From NCBI GenBank assembly GCA_035048485.1, contig CM068580.1, positions 56,334,475 through 56,398,474 on the forward strand: a stretch of 64,000 nucleotides of DNA, read 5' to 3'. This document shows positions 61,263 through 64,000 of the stretch, in pieces. Below the pieces are notes generated by a model. It was not told where the DNA came from. It ran no database searches and saw nothing but the letters and a program-made list of their open reading frames with translations. Positions within the stretch are counted from its first letter, which is position 1; the number at the start of each line of letters is the position of its first letter. This stretch comes from Pteria penguin. Lineage: Eukaryota > Mollusca > Bivalvia > Pterioida > Pteriidae. A program made the translations under genes and the position numbers.

Positions 61263-61664
61263 ATATAATATAAATATTCAATTTCAACGATGTTCATATC
61301 AGAAGAGAACAATAATACATGTAGTCCTTTTCAAATCATACAATTCATACCAACTAGAGCATGTTTGTAAAACATTTGCCACCGCGCGAGCTTAATTCAG
61401 AGCAGCAACAAACTTTCATAAATTATTAGTTTCATGGGCCCTAACTCTTATAAATTTTACCAGTAGTGTAGTATTGCCTTTTGACACATTGAACCTCAAA
61501 TCTATAGGCATCCTTCCCTTTTGATAAGATATTAAATAACCTCGGTTTAAGAAAAACTTGACCTGTAAAATATGAGAAATATGATCAAATTCTGATGAGG
61601 ATTTAATAATACATGATAATATATGAGAATTACCTGGACACCCAATAATTTCAGCCTTTTCTAT

Positions 61665-62250
61665 CAAATAAGACCTTGATCTTTGACCTTATGACCATAA
61701 AATCAATAGGGTTATTCCTCTCTTGATGAGTAAGCATATACATATATCCAACCTTGGTTTGAATATGATGAAAGGTACATTGTAGTTATCATCTAGAAAC
61801 CAATATTCATCAGTTGTGGCTTCAACCTTTGGCTTCCTTTCGGAAACCAACAATTAGTCTATTTTCATCAGCTTTGACCTTGACCTTTGAATCCAAAAAT
61901 CAATAGGGCTTTTCCTCTGTTGATAAGTGAGTATAAACCCAAATTTCGTTTGAATATGTTGAAAGGTATTCGAGTTATTATCTGGAAACCAATAATTAGT
62001 CTATTTTCATCAGTTGTGACCTTGACCTTTGGACCCCCAAATCAAAAGGATTCTTCCTCTGTTGATATGTATACATTCTAAGTTGGTTAGAATATGTTGA
62101 AAAGTACTTGAGTTATCATCCGGAAACCAATAATTACAGAATATTTTTATCAGCTGTGTCCTGGACCTTTGATCCCAAAATCAAAAGGCCTCTTCTTCTC
62201 TTGATAAGTAAGCATATATCCAAATTTGGTTTGAATATGATATTGAGAAT
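61665..62250. repeat. ~140-bp tandem repeat rich in ttgacctttga
   Basis: 'ggaaaccaataattagtct'-like strings lie near 61842, 61984 and 62122 (142 and 138 bp apart). Each unit has tttcatcag-tgtgacctt, gacctttga, cctctgttgataagt and tttgaatatgttgaaagg. A partial unit precedes. Confidence 0.85.
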
Positions 62251-62255
62251 TAAAG

Positions 62256-63490
62256 AAAATTGTGGTCCCCCGCTTTCGGGGGTTCGATCAGTAAGGGTGC
62301 AATGATTTGTGACAAATTGTTATGGTTGTGCATGTCTACAGAAACATGCCAAATATGAAGGCCCTACGTCTTACAATAAAAAAGTTACATTGAAGTAAGT
62401 CAAAGGTCATGGTCACTTGATAAACAAGAGCAATGCCTAGCGTGGCATAATACGCCCGTCGCTTAATTCGGACGGGATCAATTGGCATTTGGCATGATTT
62501 TCATGAAAAACATCTGACGTTTACTAAAGTTAATTGCATTTCATGGCATTTTATCATAGGAATAAGTCCAAGGGCAATAACTCCTGCAGAAATGGTCCTA
62601 TCCAACCCATCTTGGAACTTAACCTGCGAAAAAAACTTGAATTTTTTTAATACAAGCTCCCCCCCCCCCCCCTTCCTAAAATTATAAATTTCTCAAAAAT
62701 GAAGATGTAAAAAAACAAACAAAACCTGTAAAATATGTGGAAGTTGGTACATTTTACTTGTTTCATGATTAATTTCATAATGTTTTTACAAAAATTAGAT
62801 TTTTAATGAATTTTCAAAACAAAATCTTGAAATTTATGTCCAAGGGCCATAAATCTGTCAAAAGTGATCAATCATAACAAAACTCGAACTGATACTGACG
62901 CCGCTTGATATAAAGCCAAATACCAAATTTCAATTCAAGATCTTGAAAGACGGTAAAAAAAGTCCGGAAAACATGACCTAGGACATATGGTCACTCTCCC
63001 CCCCCCCTTAAAATGATAAATTTCTCAAAAATGAAGAAAGAGATATTAAAACCCGTAATATATGTGATAGTTGGTACATTTTACTTGTTTCATGATAAAA
63101 TTCATAATGTTTTGACAAAATACAGATTTTTAATGAATTTCTGAAAAAATCTTGAAATTTATAAGTCCAAGGGCCATAAATCCGAACTGGTACTGACGCC
63201 GCTTGAAATAAAGCTATATCCCAAATTTCAACTCAGTATCTTGAAAGACGGCAAAAAAAAGTCTGTAAAACATGACCCCACATTGACGGACGGACAGAAC
63301 CATAACATAATACGTCCCGTCTAATGACAGGCGTATAAAAATTCTGGTACCAATAGAAAGGTATTGCAATTAGGGATACACATGCCAAATATGAAGGCCC
63401 TATGTCTTACGGTTAAAAAGTTATGACCAAGGTTTAAGTTTTTGTGACAGACAGACGAATGAGATTTCGTGAAAAAGCGGGGAACAAATA
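62256..63490 (+). mobile_element. Hairpin-ended repeat, family D (outer element), interrupted
   Basis: Begins ggtcccccgctttcgggggt, a hairpin. 'catgccaaatatgaaggccc' occurs at 62345 and again at 63383, on either side of the inner element. Ends gacagacagacgaatgagat then gcggggaac. Interrupted by the family C element at 62424-63338. Confidence 0.65.
62424..63338 (+). mobile_element. Hairpin-ended repeat, family C, nested in family D, with internal duplication
   Basis: Left end acaagagcaatgcctagcgt and ggcataatacgcccgtcg. Right end gacggacggacag, ataatacgtcccgtct, gacaggcgtata. Two tandem internal segments (about 62657-62990 and 62998-63285) share aaatttctcaaaaatgaaga, ttggtacattttacttgttt and ctgacgccgcttga. 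C-runs start both. No open frame. Confidence 0.75.
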
Positions 63491-64000
63491 TTGACATTGT
63501 AGCTTTTTGTATAGAATTTCACTGTGCTAAACATTGAATCCCCCCATCTCATCCCATCCCTGGATCAATACTGTTGAAATGTGAGAAAGTCCAAAATCCA
63601 CATGCACAATGGTATGTCCTGATAAGAACTTATTGCTTATTGCATCTTTTTTCCAACTGGACGAATTACAAACAGACGAACAAACAGACAGACGGACCAA
63701 ACGCTAGAAGCCCCTGGATATTTCAGATGGCGGGCATGAAAATAGTGGATGAATAGTTTGAAGATACTCAAGTTAAATGTCAGATAAGTAACTTTTTTGG
63801 CAAATAATCAAAGCAGTTATAGATTATTGTGATCTATATAGGGGTGCATTACACCGAGATCTTTCAGGCTTCTGTAAAGACTTGAGAAGCAACCCTACTT
63901 TAGTGCTTCTCATCACTTTGATTTTTTCCTGTTTTATTATACATAAGATACCTATTTATCTGTTGGGTTTTTTTTATGTAACATCTATGGAATATCAACA
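63491..64000. other. Spacer with a gacagacgg run
   Basis: acagacgaacaaacagacag at about 63671-63700 resembles the right ends of the hairpin-ended families, but no matching left end was found. Confidence 0.35.

Overview
This window looks like nuclear DNA from an invertebrate, most probably a bivalve mollusc. It is AT-rich. Its genes have GT-AG introns and sit among many short non-autonomous repeats: tRNA-derived SINEs, small elements with hairpin ends, inverted-repeat elements and minisatellites. Mollusc is an inference from repeat style, the abundant 'acatgta' strings and the gene content; species cannot be named from sequence alone. I see no bacterial or organellar genes, no CRISPR array, no rRNA, no free-standing tRNA gene, and no transposon with an intact long reading frame.

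Three gene signals are supported. (1) A complete 15-coding-exon gene on the minus strand, 16796 down to 6005. Its exons join in frame at consensus splice sites into a 623-residue protein: signal peptide, reeler domain, DOMON domain, six-helix cytochrome b561 domain with four spaced histidines. This is a ferric-chelate reductase 1 (FRRS1/SDR2)-type protein. The repeat-free AT-rich stretch 2200-6004 below its stop is probably its long 3' UTR. (2) An intronless coding region on the minus strand, 48852 down to 47854. It encodes a 332-residue seven-helix PAQR protein of the membrane progestin receptor group (PAQR5/7/8 type), with a 5' UTR splice acceptor just before the ATG. (3) A probable first coding exon on the plus strand at 58366-58412, with a good initiation context and a strong donor. 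Its product is unknown and later exons were not found.

Layout: 1-2200 spacer with a degenerate element; 2200-16815 the FRRS1-like gene, with SINEs in several introns; 16816-42200 repeat-rich spacer with a 49-bp minisatellite (18.3 kb), a TIR element (23.4 kb), 52-bp and 56-bp tandem arrays (31.7-32.6 kb), and a G-rich ~100-bp array invaded by a SINE (40.2-41.1 kb); 42200-48869 the PAQR gene and its likely 3' region; 48870-58250 spacer dominated by a 2.6-kb hairpin-ended element and several large inverted repeats; 58250-64000 the unknown first exon followed by SINE fragments and nested repeats.

The two identified genes have no evident functional link. One is a haem-containing transmembrane oxidoreductase (iron and ascorbate metabolism) and the other is a steroid-type membrane receptor. 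No convincing new multi-gene system was found. The most notable points are a tandemly duplicated splice acceptor in the FRRS1-like gene, a shared architecture across several hairpin-ended repeat families, precise SINE target-site duplications, and small perfect palindromes flanked by direct repeats.
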